NCBI GenBank assembly: GCA_964017195.1
Contig: OZ024897.1
Span: 9,771,951 to 9,835,950 of the forward strand
Source of the DNA: Siderastrea radians
Lineage: Eukaryota; Cnidaria; Anthozoa; Scleractinia; Rhizangiidae
Length of the DNA stretch: 64,000 nt
Reading direction: 5' to 3'
Program-made: the position numbers and the translations under genes
Notes under the pieces: model-generated
The model's database searches: none
Seen by the model: the letters and a program-made list of their open reading frames with translations, nothing else
Told to the model about the DNA's origin: nothing
Shown: positions 24,656-35,000 of the stretch, in pieces
Position numbering within the stretch: the stretch's first letter is position 1
Layout: the number at the start of each line of letters is the position of its first letter

Positions 24656-25189
24656 TCAACGAAACAAAACACGTCGCACTTGCTCCCGCATCCTCTCTCT
24701 CCTCTCCCGCTCCATCCGTTTGTACTCCTCCCTTTGGCGGACCACTTCTTTAAAAAAAAACGCAATTTCCTGCCATCGGTCCCCCGCATGTACTCGTGGC
24801 AGGTGATTAATCAAATAAAAATCCAACTCATTAAACTGCTCCAAACTGATAATCCAAAAACGTTCGTCCATGGTGGCCGTTATCCTCCGACAAATAAAAG
24901 GAATGATCCTGGTAATCAGGGCCTTGTGTAGGGTCTTCACAATCTCTGGGTGTGGCCCACGGGGGTGTCCATTCTCGGTTTCCACTATGTACAGAACCAA
25001 CATGCGGATGAAGGCCGCCACGCGATGTTTATTGAGGGGGCGCCACGCTTCTTCCCGCCTTTCAATCACTCGTCTCGTGTGGCGGTCCAAGGGGTTCATC
25101 TCCACCCCCGCTCTCCTCCTCAAGTACTCTTCTCCACCCACGTTCATGTCACTGGCTAGACAGCCCAACCGCCTTCTCGTTTCGGACAT
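24656..25189 (-). CDS. unknown helical, Arg-rich protein (177 aa)
   Basis: ATG 25189 (MSETRRRLGC); the longer frame has no upstream ATG. All-helical and charged. It contains LDRHTRRVIERREEAWRPLN, AAFIRMLVLYIVE and IIPFICRRITATMDERFWII, and ends in an Arg/Glu helix (REEYKRMERERRERMREQVR). Not recognised. TATA box TATATAAG (minus) lies at 25267-25274 with a CCAAT box just upstream (CTGATTGG, 25275-25285). It is the last clearly intact gene before the scrambled right end. Confidence 0.65.
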   Translation of the reverse strand: MSETRRRLGCLASDMNVGGEEYLRRRAGVEMNPLDRHTRRVIERREEAWRPLNKHRVAAFIRMLVLYIVETENGHPRGPHPEIVKTLHKALITRIIPFICRRITATMDERFWIISLEQFNELDFYLINHLPRVHAGDRWQEIAFFFKEVVRQREEYKRMERERRERMREQVRRVLFR

Positions 25190-25440
25190 TTTTTGGAACC
25201 ACCAACTGACATAAGCCCACAAGGACCGGCTCAAAGCTAAGAGTGACGTCCTGTGGCCTCCCTTGACTTATATACCCCAATCAGCGCAATGCCTCATGGT
25301 CTATCTAAGGAGGGGGGAGGGGGGTCCCCCCACCCCATCCCCTCCCAAAGCATGATGGGGTCTTTCTCTCATTGGTCCCTTCCCTCCCACGGGACCCTTT
25401 GATTTCTCTATAAAAACCACCGTCCCATTTCATGTTTTCA
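25190..25440. promoter_or_regulatory. right-side divergent promoter, inverted relic of the polB control region
   Basis: Carries the TATATAAG promoter for the minus-strand 177-aa gene (25267-25274). Positions 25305-25418 are a diverged reverse complement of 9591-9720 (same order: C-rich/G-rich runs, CCATCCC, CAATGAG/CCAAT, GTGGGAGGG), including a plus-strand TATA CTCTATAAAAACC (25406-25418) that corresponds to the polB TATA. What follows on the plus strand has no long ORF. Confidence 0.6.
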
Positions 25441-26527
25441 CACTCATCGATGATCTGATTATTCCTTTGGTCTAATGGATCTGGTTGATCTAACATTCTT
25501 GCTTGCTTGGCTGCTTCCTGGTTTGCTTGGATGTCAGGCCCAGCACGGGCATGATCCTCATCTTCTGGCGGCGACGGCGACGGCGAGGTCATGATCAGAT
25601 GACTCAACTGGAGTTCGTTCTTCTTGTGACATGTGGGACGAGGGGAACACTCGTATTATCAAAAGGAACACTCGTATTATCAGAGTACACCTCGTGGGGG
25701 TTAAAATCTCTTCAGTGGGTCCCGTCAGATCGTTCTCGTTCGTCCTAAAAGGCAATGATCAAAAATGGACTCGCTAGTGAATGATTCTGTTTCGGCTGCT
25801 GGTCTTCAACACTCTCAACCATGTTGTTAGTGATCACGGACACGTAACGTACATCTAAGGCATCCGTTTCTAACAATTGGTGGAAGGCTTTGCAGAAACA
25901 GAGAAAGGAATGCTCATTATGAAATAGGAACACTCATATTATTATCAAAAGGAACACTCATCAAAAAGGAACATACGAACTCCTCCAAAAGGAACCCTTC
26001 AGCCTGCGTCGAACAATGTGGTGTGTTTTGGTAACTTGCATTTCGCGTGGTTTGGGACTTTCGTAACTTGCATTTCGCGTGGTTTGGGACGCACCTTCAA
26101 GACCTACCCCTATGGATACCAGTAACTGAACACTCATCATAAAAGGAACACTTATCAAATAGGAACACTCATATTATCAAAAGGAACACTCATATTATTA
26201 AATAGGAACTCATCAAAAAGGAACACTCATCAAAAAAAAAAAAGGAACATACGAACTCCTCCAAAAGGAACCCTTCAGCCTGCGTCGGACAATGTGGTGA
26301 CTTTTGGTTACTTGGATTTCGCGTGGTTTGGGACGCACCTTCAAGACCCATTCGGCGGTTTCCCCACCGGAAGTTCCTCTGGTCACTCGATTCGGCGGTT
26401 TCCCCCACCGGAAGTTCCTCTGGTCACTTGATCGCTCTCGACCAATCAGAAGCCACCGCACCTTCAAGACCTACCCCTATGGATACCAGTAACTGAACAC
26501 TCATCATAAAAGGAACACTTATCAAAT
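25305..26527. pseudogene. mosaic of polB and TIR fragments at the right subterminal end
   Basis: No intact gene. Recognisable polB pieces lie in both orientations. Minus: a start-like segment with GATCATGATCAG-type context (~25587-25620), a fragment like FHQLLETDALDVRYVSVITNNM (~25790-25895) and PKPREMQVTK-like pieces (~26020-26090, ~26300-26335). Plus: the polB C-terminus RTFKTYPYGYQ-stop twice (~26094-26127, ~26459-26492). Two truncated TIR pieces (GGAAGTTCCTCTGGTCAC, CGACCAATCAGAAGCC) lie at ~26345-26455. Between them a short unit AAAAGGAACACTCAT(ATTATC) recurs about ten times. The fragments differ from the intact polB, so part of them may come from a related element. Confidence 0.8.
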
Positions 26528-26869
26528 AGGAACTCAAAGGAAAAAACCACCGTTATTGTAAAACAAATCAATAAAACATGATTTCTTCATTTTGTCTTGT
26601 TTTCCGGTCACCCCCGTTCCCCAAATTGGACTTTGGACTTTGAGCCCGCGTTTTCTCCGCGGTTTTCACCCACCTTGAGCCCACGATCCTTTTTTCACAC
26701 TCGCCAGCGGTTTCTCCTTCCAAATCACGTGACTTCCGGTTGTATGAGCCCACGATCCTATTTACCCCACTGGTCAGCGGTTTCCTCCACCGGAAGTTCC
26801 TCTGGTCACGTGATCGCTCTCGACCAATCAGAAGCCGCCATTTGGGCCAAACGGGCGGAATGTACTACT
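26528..26869. repeat. right terminal inverted repeat of the Polinton
   Basis: Reverse complement of the left repeat and ends CGGGCGGAATGTACTACT at 26869, next to target-site duplication CCAGAG. It lacks the extra ~20-bp unit found in the left copy and has a few substitutions near its inner edge. Confidence 0.93.
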
Positions 26870-26875
26870 CCAGAG
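26870..26875. repeat. Polinton target-site duplication, right copy (CCAGAG)
   Basis: Identical to 4974-4979; marks the right insertion boundary. Confidence 0.93.
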
Positions 26876-27364
26876 GCAAAATTCAATATGGCAGCCGTAT
26901 CGGTAAAAACGTCTATTAGAGAGTGCATGGTTAATGAGCTGTTCGCAAATTAGTTAGATAACAGAATTTTTTAAAAATCTCTCAATAATTCACTAAAAAT
27001 TTGTTGAAGTGATAATTGCAGCATGTAATGTTTTATGAGTTAAGCTAAATCACACAGACCTAAACAGCCACCTCAAACTTACAAAAAAAAAACCTAACTC
27101 AATCTTCTGACAGCCATTGTTTTGGTGTTTGAGACAAAGTTTCCGCTTTTATTCAATTCGCTCTTTTTGTTTCAACTCTTGATGAGACTCCGGCAGCGAA
27201 AAGAACTTTCTGGTCTTTAGTGAGGCACTCTACTATATCATTTTAAATTAAAACTTCTTTATAGGTCTTTGTTTACATGCTAATTTTTAGGCAATGATTT
27301 GTCGATAGCTCTGTTATCTAACGAAGACATGCAGCAGTGTTGATTAGTTTTATCGTTAGATGTC
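26876..27364. other. host DNA upstream of the NHL-type gene
   Basis: No ORF. About 27010-27364 is the upstream part of a segment repeated at 30370-30637 (shared AGCTAAATCACA..., CAACCTCAAACTTACAAAAAA and TTTTATCGTTAGA...GTCATGTCC just before each ATG). The promoter of the 27365 gene should lie here; no clear TATA. Confidence 0.5.
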
Positions 27365-29800
27365 ATGTCCGCAATAATAACAGCCGTGTTTAAAGCCACA
27401 ATCGGTTTGCTCGTCAATAAAGGAAGAGAAGTAGCGGCAGAAAGACTAAAAGAAGGCGATGTCACAGATCAGAAATTCCGTGGCTGGATCGTGCGTGAAA
27501 TCGACGACATCAAGTCGAAGCTAGAAGGATTAGCAAGAAAGGATTTGTTAGCTAGCATCAGCTTTTTTAAGGAAGGAATCGAGTTCTTATATGACGTCTT
27601 TCAAAAGGCAAAATCCAGAAGCGAGTACAGTGCGGAAACAGCACAAGCAGCTGGAACAGATAGTATCACGAAAGCAATTTCTCTCACTAACAAAATGAGA
27701 ATGCTAGAGCTTACTGGCCTAGATGAATCAGCTACGAAGGCGCTAGCCAACGCGAAGGACCGATTTAAAGATGCCCGCAGGGAAGCAACAAAGGCCTTTT
27801 CCAATGAGGCCTTGGAATTGTCTGATCGCGTACTAGCCATGCAATACCGAGTTATGGCTACAATACTTGAGGCGGTAGACAATCCTGAGGAAGCAGTAGC
27901 AGCGTGTAGGGTGTGCCTTAAAGGGCTACACCAACTACCAGCTGTGAAGGACTGCTTTAGCGTCGAGGTTAAGAAAGGCTTCTGGGCTCGGTTTAGCAAA
28001 GATGAACGAAGGAGAATCATTTCCACCGTTTCTCACGTGAATCGCGTCATCTACGATATCACACTAATGGGTGGTTTTGGCAGAAAAGAGCTGTCTGCAA
28101 ACAACTGGCCAAGTGTTGACACCGAAAGAAAGAAAGTCGATCCGCTCCGTGACGCAGAGGTTGTTGAAGTGCTGCAGAAAAAAGGCATGGAACACTGCTG
28201 TGTTCCCCCACCATGGTCATTTAGTCAGGAGGGTGAAGAGGAGCACAAGCTGAAGGATCATTGGGGTATCGCAACAAACACTAAAGGACAGTTCCTTGTA
28301 GCAGACAATGAGGATAGAAGGGTTAAGGTATTTGACAGCAGCGGAAACTTTCTTTTCCATTTTAATCCACAAACTGGTGAAGCCGACATAGAGTTATATA
28401 TTGAAGACGTCGCCACTGATATGAACGACAACACTTATATACTACTTACACTGAAGAAGCCTGGGACTGAGGTATATGAACGGGAAGTGCAGGTGTGGAA
28501 GAAGTCTGGTAACATGCTGCATAATTTTCCTGCGGGAAGGGGGCGCTGGGGCAGCGCCAGGCTGGCAGTTAGCAATACAAAGGTGCTGATATTGGGGAAG
28601 ACTGATGCGTTCGACTTTGTGGTTGATGTGTACGAGCCTGACGGAGGATATGTCCGTAGCTTTCGGGGAGGAACATGGAACCGTTTTGGATACGATATTA
28701 CCGTTTGTAAAGGCGGCCATGTCATGGTGCTAGACAGTGTTTATCGCTGTGTTCATGTATTCACCGAGGATGGGACACCGCTGAACCAATTCAACTGTAC
28801 GAACTGGATGGGTTTAACCAACCCAATCTTTCACTTTTTAACAGCTGCACTAGCTTGCCATCCGGCAGGTGAACATGTCGTCATGGCTATTTATAACCCC
28901 CTTCGCGTGACAATATACACTAAAGATGGCGAATTTGTACGAACCATCGCACTGGATGAAGAAGCGATTGGATTTGGAGTAATTCTTGGACTGGGCGGGA
29001 TTACAGTGACCATGGAGGGTCACATTGCTGTAGCTATTAGATATGCGCAGGAAGAGGTGTATTTAGGCAAGGTAATTGTTCTTTAAAACTCATGATGTGT
29101 TTTATAGCGCAAAAACAAAGATAAATATCAGCACAGTAAAGTAATACATTTTCGAAGTATATCACAACCATTACTGATGTAATACAATGTATCACATTTA
29201 CCTTACTTTACTTGGCGTATATTTCAGTTTTGTTTCTAAAATTCTTAAGAGATCGAACAATTATTGCATCTCAAAAAACGAATATTGCAAGTGTTGTTAG
29301 AATGAACTACTTATCTATTTTAAAAATAATTTCATTGATATCAAACTTTAACTTTTTGAGCTTGTAAAAAAGACTCAGCCAAAGCTGGCCAAAGACTCAG
29401 CCAGTCTTTGGCCGCGGACAAGGTAAAAACCTTGAGCAGTTTATGTACCAGAATTCCAAAATATTGCTTGCTAAGATAGATTTCTAATTGCCATGATAAG
29501 TGTTCAGTGGCCATCTCATGCTATCCATCTGAGGTAAGCTTAATAATAACTGGACATACAAACAGAACTTAAAACATGTGACACATTTATATTTATCTTG
29601 CTGGTAATAACTGCTGTGCCTTTAGAAGAAATCCCAGTTCAGTTATTGAACCAAGTGTACAAAAGCAGTATTAATTTGTTGTGTTTGATTAAAGATGTCA
29701 ATGTTATTAATTTAACGACCAAGTTAATACAACACTAGAGTCATTTTACTTGAATCGTGAGACAATATCTAAATTATTGTCTAGTAGTCAAAAGTAAAGA
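27010..29800 (+). repeat. segmental duplication, copy A (intact NHL-type gene)
   Basis: The segment containing the NHL-type gene plus flanks has a diverged second copy at about 30370-32460. The downstream shared part includes TTTCAGTTTTGTTTCT, AATTCTTAAGAGATCGAAC, the CCAGTCTTTGGCC motif and GGTAA/CCATCTGAGGT blocks. The copies lie in direct orientation ~3.3 kb apart. Confidence 0.75.
27365..29086 (+). CDS. intronless NHL-repeat-type protein (cnidarian family)
   Basis: 573 aa in one exon. The N-terminal ~260 residues are mostly helical, without RING or B-box (DIKSKLEGLARKDLLASI, LSDRVLAMQYRVMATILEA). The C-terminal part from ~295 is a beta-propeller-like series with NHL-type repeats: WGIATNTKGQFLVADNEDRRVKVFDSSG, later YDITVCKGGHVMVLDSVYRCVHVF and VVMAIYNPLRVTIYTKDGEFVRTI. 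NHL propellers bind protein or RNA; the role here is unknown. Intronless structure and a nearby broken copy suggest a lineage-specific gene family that expands by duplication, possibly first by retroposition. ATG 27365 is preceded by GATGTC. Confidence 0.8.
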   Translation: MSAIITAVFKATIGLLVNKGREVAAERLKEGDVTDQKFRGWIVREIDDIKSKLEGLARKDLLASISFFKEGIEFLYDVFQKAKSRSEYSAETAQAAGTDSITKAISLTNKMRMLELTGLDESATKALANAKDRFKDARREATKAFSNEALELSDRVLAMQYRVMATILEAVDNPEEAVAACRVCLKGLHQLPAVKDCFSVEVKKGFWARFSKDERRRIISTVSHVNRVIYDITLMGGFGRKELSANNWPSVDTERKKVDPLRDAEVVEVLQKKGMEHCCVPPPWSFSQEGEEEHKLKDHWGIATNTKGQFLVADNEDRRVKVFDSSGNFLFHFNPQTGEADIELYIEDVATDMNDNTYILLTLKKPGTEVYEREVQVWKKSGNMLHNFPAGRGRWGSARLAVSNTKVLILGKTDAFDFVVDVYEPDGGYVRSFRGGTWNRFGYDITVCKGGHVMVLDSVYRCVHVFTEDGTPLNQFNCTNWMGLTNPIFHFLTAALACHPAGEHVVMAIYNPLRVTIYTKDGEFVRTIALDEEAIGFGVILGLGGITVTMEGHIAVAIRYAQEEVYLGKVIVL

Positions 29801-30637
29801 AAAGGAAACGATGGAATTAGTGTGTAACAGTGCCTAATTCTCTACATTATTTTCCTGGTCAATTAGATGGCAATACAGTTATCACAAGTGACTGGTGCGT
29901 ATGGTTTGTGTAGTATTGTTATCAGCTGAAAACTGTGCCTTTTTAGCCTGCGCACAGACGTCTCCTATTGGCGAAACAGAACTGTGAGACCATGACCTCA
30001 TGAAATTTACTTATGAAGATTAAAACAGTTTTTAATCAGCAAAGTCCTAATTATGTATTCTCCTGTGTCCATAAGTCGTTAAATAATAGATTACATTTTA
30101 TTTAATTCTGCGTTTCAGTTATTAAATGTCTAGCTTTTAAGCATCACGTGAGGGCGACGTTTAAGCCACGAGGGGAATGGGGAGGAGTCTCTGCTCCGCC
30201 AAAACCTTACCTTCGCTCACGGACAATACCACCGGCTACAAGGCAACATTTCTACCTTAATTTTCATTGACTTCTGGTGTTTAAGAGATCTCAAAAGTAA
30301 TTACTTACGTTCAATAAAAACAGGTAAATTGAAAGCGACCTGGTTAGTTCGAAAAAGCATACAGCAGTGTAACAGCATATTTATGGGCTAAGCTAAATCA
30401 CATAGACAACAACAAGGCAACCTCAAACTTACAAAAAAAAACGTATACATGAAACATAATCATTTAAAAGCCATTATTTAGTGCTTGAGACAAAGTTTCC
30501 GCTTTCGCTGTGACATACCACCCCTAGTCAATAAACCGCATTACCAACTAAATTTCTCTTCAGAGAGGCGAACTGAAAGCGAAGTGGTTAGCTCAAAAGT
30601 CATACGTTAGTGTTGACTAATTTTATCGTTAGACGTC
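29087..30637. other. host DNA between the two NHL-type copies
   Basis: AT-rich, no supported gene. 29087-29800 belongs to duplication copy A, and from 30370 begins copy B. 29800-30370 is unique and contains nothing I recognise. Confidence 0.5.
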
Positions 30638-32460
30638 ATGTCCTCAATAGTAACAGCCGTGTTTAAAGCCACAATCGGTTTGCTCGTGAATAAAGGAAGA
30701 GAAGTAGCGGCAGAAAGACTGAAAGAAGGCGATGTGACAGATTAGAAATTCCGTGGCTTGATCGTGCGTCAAATCGACGACATCAAATCGAAGTTAGACG
30801 GATTAGCAAGAAAAGATTTGTTAGCTAGTATGAGCTTTTTTAAGGAAGGAATCGAGTTCTTGTACGAAGTATTTCGAAAAGCAAGATCCAGAAGCGAATA
30901 CCGTGCAATAACAGTACAAGCAGCTGGAACAGACATTTTCGCAAAAGCAATTTCTCTCACCAACAAAATGAGAATGCTAGAGCTTACTGGCCTGGATGAA
31001 TCAGCTACGAAGGCGCTAGCCAACGCGAAAGACCGACTCAAAGGTGCCCGCAGGGAAGCAACAAAGGCCTTTTGCAATGAGGCTTTGGGATTGTCTGATC
31101 GCGTACTTGCCATGCAATACCGAGTTATGGCGAGAATTCTTGAGGTGGTAGACAATCCCGAGGAAGCATTATGAGCGTGAAAGGTGTGCGTTGAAGAGCT
31201 ACACGGTCTGAAAGCTGTTAAGGACTGCTTTGGTGTCGAGCTTAAGAAGGGCTTCTGGGCTCGGTTTAGCAAAGATGAACGAAGGAAAATCATTTCCACC
31301 GTTTGCCAGGTGAATCGCGTCATCTACGATATTACACTAATTGCCGGCTTTGGCAGAGAAGAGCTGTCTGCAAACAACTGGCCATGCGTGGACGCCGAAG
31401 GAAAAAAAGTCGATCCGCTCCATGACGCAAAGGTTGTTAAAGTACTAAAGAAGCAAGGCATAAAAACTGCTGTGTTAGATAATGGTCATTCGGTCAGGAG
31501 GGTGAAGAGGAGCACAAGCTGACGAATCCGTGGAGTATCATCACAAACACTGAAGGACAGTTGCTTGTAACAGACAGGTGGGACAATACGATCAAGGTGT
31601 TTGACAACAACGGAAAACTTCTTTTCCATTTTAAACTGCAAACTAATAAAGCCGATACAGACTGAGTTAAATATTCAAAACGTCACCACTGATATGAACG
31701 ACAACAACTACATTCTGGTCATACCGAAGAAGCCTGCTGAGGAATATGAGCGGGAAGTGCAGGTGTGGAAGAAGGCAGATGACATGCTGCATAAGTTTCC
31801 TGTGGGGAGAGCTAAAGCGCGCCGGGGCTGGGACAGACTGACAGCTAGCAGTACAAAGGTGCTGGTATCGAAGATTAATGATGAGTACAAAATTACATGA
31901 TGACGAAATTACATTACTTTACTTGGCTGACATTTCAGTTTTGTTTCTGAAATTCTTAAGAGATCGAACAATTATTGCACATTTGTAAAAACGTTTATTG
32001 TTGCTTGTACAAATGTCGTTATAAAGAACTAATTGATATTTAGTTAATAAATGACTTAGTATCGAGCTTTAATTGAACTTGTAAAAGACCCCCCAGCCAG
32101 TCTTTGGCCACGGACGAGATCAAAACCTTGAACAGTTTACGTACCGGTAATTCCAAAGACTATTGCTTGCCAAGATAGATTTCTTATTGCCATGATGAGT
32201 GTTCAATGGCCATGTCATGTTATCCATCTGAGGTTAGCTTAATAATATTTGGACTTCCAAATAGAACTGTTATGCTTAAAACGTGTGACACATTTAAATT
32301 TACCTTGCTGGTAACAATTGATGTGCCCTCAGAAGAAATCCCAGTTCAGTAATTTGAATCAAGTGTACAAAAGCATTTATTAATAAGATGTGTTTGATTC
32401 ACCATTAGGTTAATTTAATGTTAATGTTGATTTTAATGATTAAAAGTTGGCAACGTTACA
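30370..32460 (+). repeat. segmental duplication, copy B (broken NHL-type gene)
   Basis: Direct-orientation counterpart of 27010-29800, containing the pseudogene and both flanks; diverged by many substitutions and small indels. Confidence 0.75.
30638..31900 (+). pseudogene. broken duplicate of the NHL-type gene
   Basis: Closely follows the 27365 gene from its ATG, but the frame is broken at once: an in-frame TAG at 30743-30745 replaces CAG, and a TGA lies at 31172-31174. Further small indels or stops interrupt it around 31520 and 31660. The 3' half is shortened: after the region equivalent to ~28600 of copy A the similarity jumps to the 3' flank, a deletion of roughly 500-600 bp covering the last propeller blades. 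No functional full-length product is expected. Confidence 0.85.
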
Positions 32461-33164
32461 AAAATAACCACTTAACAGTAAAACAAAATAAAAAAAGAAA
32501 GTGGTTCTGAGCTTGAATAAATTGCTTTCAAATGATAAAAGAAAACAAATGAAAACCTAAGTGAATACTGGGAAATCGAAGTATAGTGCAGGCTGAAATG
32601 AGTTGCTAAAGACAAAGATTAATTTCTGTTGGGCAACCATAAATTAAGGTACGATAAATTGCAGGGAAAAACGGTCGCATCCTTTTTTTTTATATATAAG
32701 TTTTTGGGTCAATTAGTGGTTGTTGTACCTGCATTAAGTACAAATGCTTACTCCCCCTCCCAGCCCCCACCAACCCCCCCCCCACCCCACACCACCCTAT
32801 ATGAGCCCTGTAAGGTCTACTTTTGCCACAACAAACGAAAAGACAAGGCAAAAAAACTCACCCGCGCGGTGAACTGGCAGGAGAGAGGCTGGATGACGAC
32901 TTGGACTTGGCGGTGAGTAGTTTGTCCAGAGTTAGTTCACTGGCCACTAGTACAAGCTGGTGATAAAACAAAACGCTGATAAACAAAACTACATACAATA
33001 TACCATTCTACATCTTTAAATAACCAAATTATTTCACAATCAGCTAAACAAAATTATGTTGACACAAAGACACAAACACGTGTTCACGGAAACTGAAGCT
33101 CTCCTTTCGAAAACGTTACAATCGAGAACTGGACAAACGTCCAGAAATTTATTTTGGAAGGATA

Positions 33165-33560
33165 TCGTAAAACAAACAGTACCACAGGAAAGTACTACTC
33201 AGTAGCTTTCAACTGAATGGTCACACTTTAGGATTTCATCTACAGACTCAAAAGTTAGAACCACCTCGTACAGCGTAATAAACAGTACCACAGGAAAGTA
33301 CTGCTCAATAGCTTTCAACTGAATGGTCACACTTTAGGATTTCATCCACAGACTCAAAAGTTAGAACCACCTCGTACAGCGTAATAAACAGTACCACAGG
33401 AAAGTACTGCTCAATAGCTTTCAACTGAATGGTCACACTTTGGATTTCATCCACAGACTCAAAAGTTAGAACCACCTCGTACAGCATGAGAAACAACACC
33501 ACAGGAAAGTCCTGCTCAGTAGCTTTTACTAGACTGGTCACAGTTTAGGATTTGGTCAGT
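33165..33560. repeat. tandem array of a ~107-bp host repeat (about four units)
   Basis: Units contain ACAGTACCACAGGAAAGTAC, GCTTTCAACTGAATGGTCAC, GGATTTCATCCACAGACTC and ACCACCTCGTACAGCG. Adjacent units differ by only a few bases. Single diverged copies lie at 2.5, 38.3 and 58.0-58.3 kb. Confidence 0.8.
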
Positions 33561-34659
33561 AGACTCAAAATTCATAACCACTTTACGAATCAAAGCTTAA
33601 CTCCAGTAGTGAAAGGCTTATATTACGTGAAATACATTGTTGGGAACATGATCGTTAGTGGAGTTCTTTGAACGTGGGCCATAAGCCTCACCACCACATC
33701 TTTCAGAAAACAATTTCCGAAGTCTAATGATAATTGTGACCTTACTGCAAACACATTATCAACTTTTTTCCTCTGTCTTTACCTTTGCCATTCTTGTCCT
33801 ATACAATTCATCTTGATCATCACTGAGACATCAAAATGAGAAGTAATACTGGTTAGTCCAATGATTTTCACGACAGTCACGAAAAGTACTTTGTTTTCCT
33901 CATCGGAAAATGTATTTTTCAAGTATCCACATGAAATCAATTGATGTAAGGTGTAAAGTTTGAGACTGGAGCAACCACACATTTCTTGAAACCGTTATGA
34001 CCTAGTAGTGACGTGCCTCTAATTTCTCCATACAATAACTGTACGTGATTTAATGTACAGCTCATCAGAATAAAGGACATGGTCTGACCAACGAAAGCTG
34101 TCATGGTGGTCAAGCAATTTCTCCCAACCAGTGCAACAAGAAGCATGTGGAGACAAGTAAAGAGAATCTGTATCTTGACACTGGGGCTAAAATGGTTAAT
34201 CTCCTTAGTGTGTGATGCTGAAAAAAGGATGTGGGTGGAAGAAGGGGTCAACAGAGATTTGTGGCAGACATGGATAAGCCAAAGAACGAACAAACAAATG
34301 AACAATTAAGTAAGTTTACAACCAATCAATTTACGTACTACATAAAATATAACAGGAAAAAAGAAAAAGTTGACCACAAAGTGACAACTCACCAAAATTC
34401 TGACGGAAGAATAACATGTTTTCTCATTCTTTGATAGACTTTTAAGAAGACATCAGCCAAGGCAGAAGGCCTAAAGGAACAGAATTTTGGTTCAAGAAGC
34501 AAAACATGAAACGCTTTTCTAGCACTAAAACATACAAAAGAATATATTGCTAAAAGTGTCCACAGTCTTACAATTTTAATTAATTTGTCAATGAAAAAAG
34601 TTTGGTTTTACTTTCATTATTGGAAGAGAACATCTTTCAAATAATTTAAATGTAGGGAC

Positions 34660-35000
34660 ATTCTTCTTTTAATAGGATGGCGTAGCAGTCATCATCCACG
34701 CCTCCCACCTCTGCGACCCGGGTACAATCCTGATTTGGTTCGTACGTGGGATGAGTTTCAGTCGATCTCAATCTGATCCTGAGGGTTTTTCTCTGGGTCC
34801 TCCAGTTTTCTTCCCTCCTCAAGATCGACTCCCAGCTAATTACATCTGGCTGTGTGGTGCTGTGCTCCGAGATCATACGTGGACCGTATAGCGGCTGCTG
34901 GATGCACCATGATATGCTTTCGGCCCGATCTCGTCGAGCTGCGTCCTTCACAATTCAGTCTTCGGACTGCAAGTAAGGGTGATTAGCACAGCAGATGTTT
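34660..35000 (+). mobile_element. SINE-related repeat
   Basis: Non-coding repeat containing GGGTCCTCCAGTTTTCTTCC, TACATCTGGCTGTGTGG and a B-box-like motif near 34720-34740. It shares a core phrase with the SINE at 36860-37165. The ORF across it has no biological support. Confidence 0.4.

Larger units (their letters stand above)
4980..26869. mobile_element. Polinton/Maverick (adintovirus-type) element, complete, 21.9 kb
   Basis: A self-synthesising DNA transposon / endogenous virus. It starts with AGTAGTACATTCC and ends with the exact reverse complement, and has ~340-bp terminal inverted repeats and a 6-bp duplication CCAGAG. Inside are the Polinton hallmark genes: protein-primed polB at the left end, integrase, packaging ATPase, cysteine protease, major and minor capsid proteins. 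Accessory genes are PLA2, basic core proteins, SLOG, GRF zinc finger and a tRNA-like gene. All hallmark frames are uninterrupted and the duplication is perfect, which suggests a relatively recent insertion. The only clearly decayed part is the right subterminal region (about 25305-26527). Confidence 0.96.

Noticed and set aside
25305..25592. Minus-strand ORF (MTSPSPSPP...) near the right end as an independent gene
   Set aside because: Its start and upstream bases match the polB start region and its 3' part is the inverted polB promoter copy, so it is better read as relic mosaic.
34646..34951. 101-aa minus-strand ORF
   Set aside because: Lies within a SINE-related repeat with no splice or homology support.
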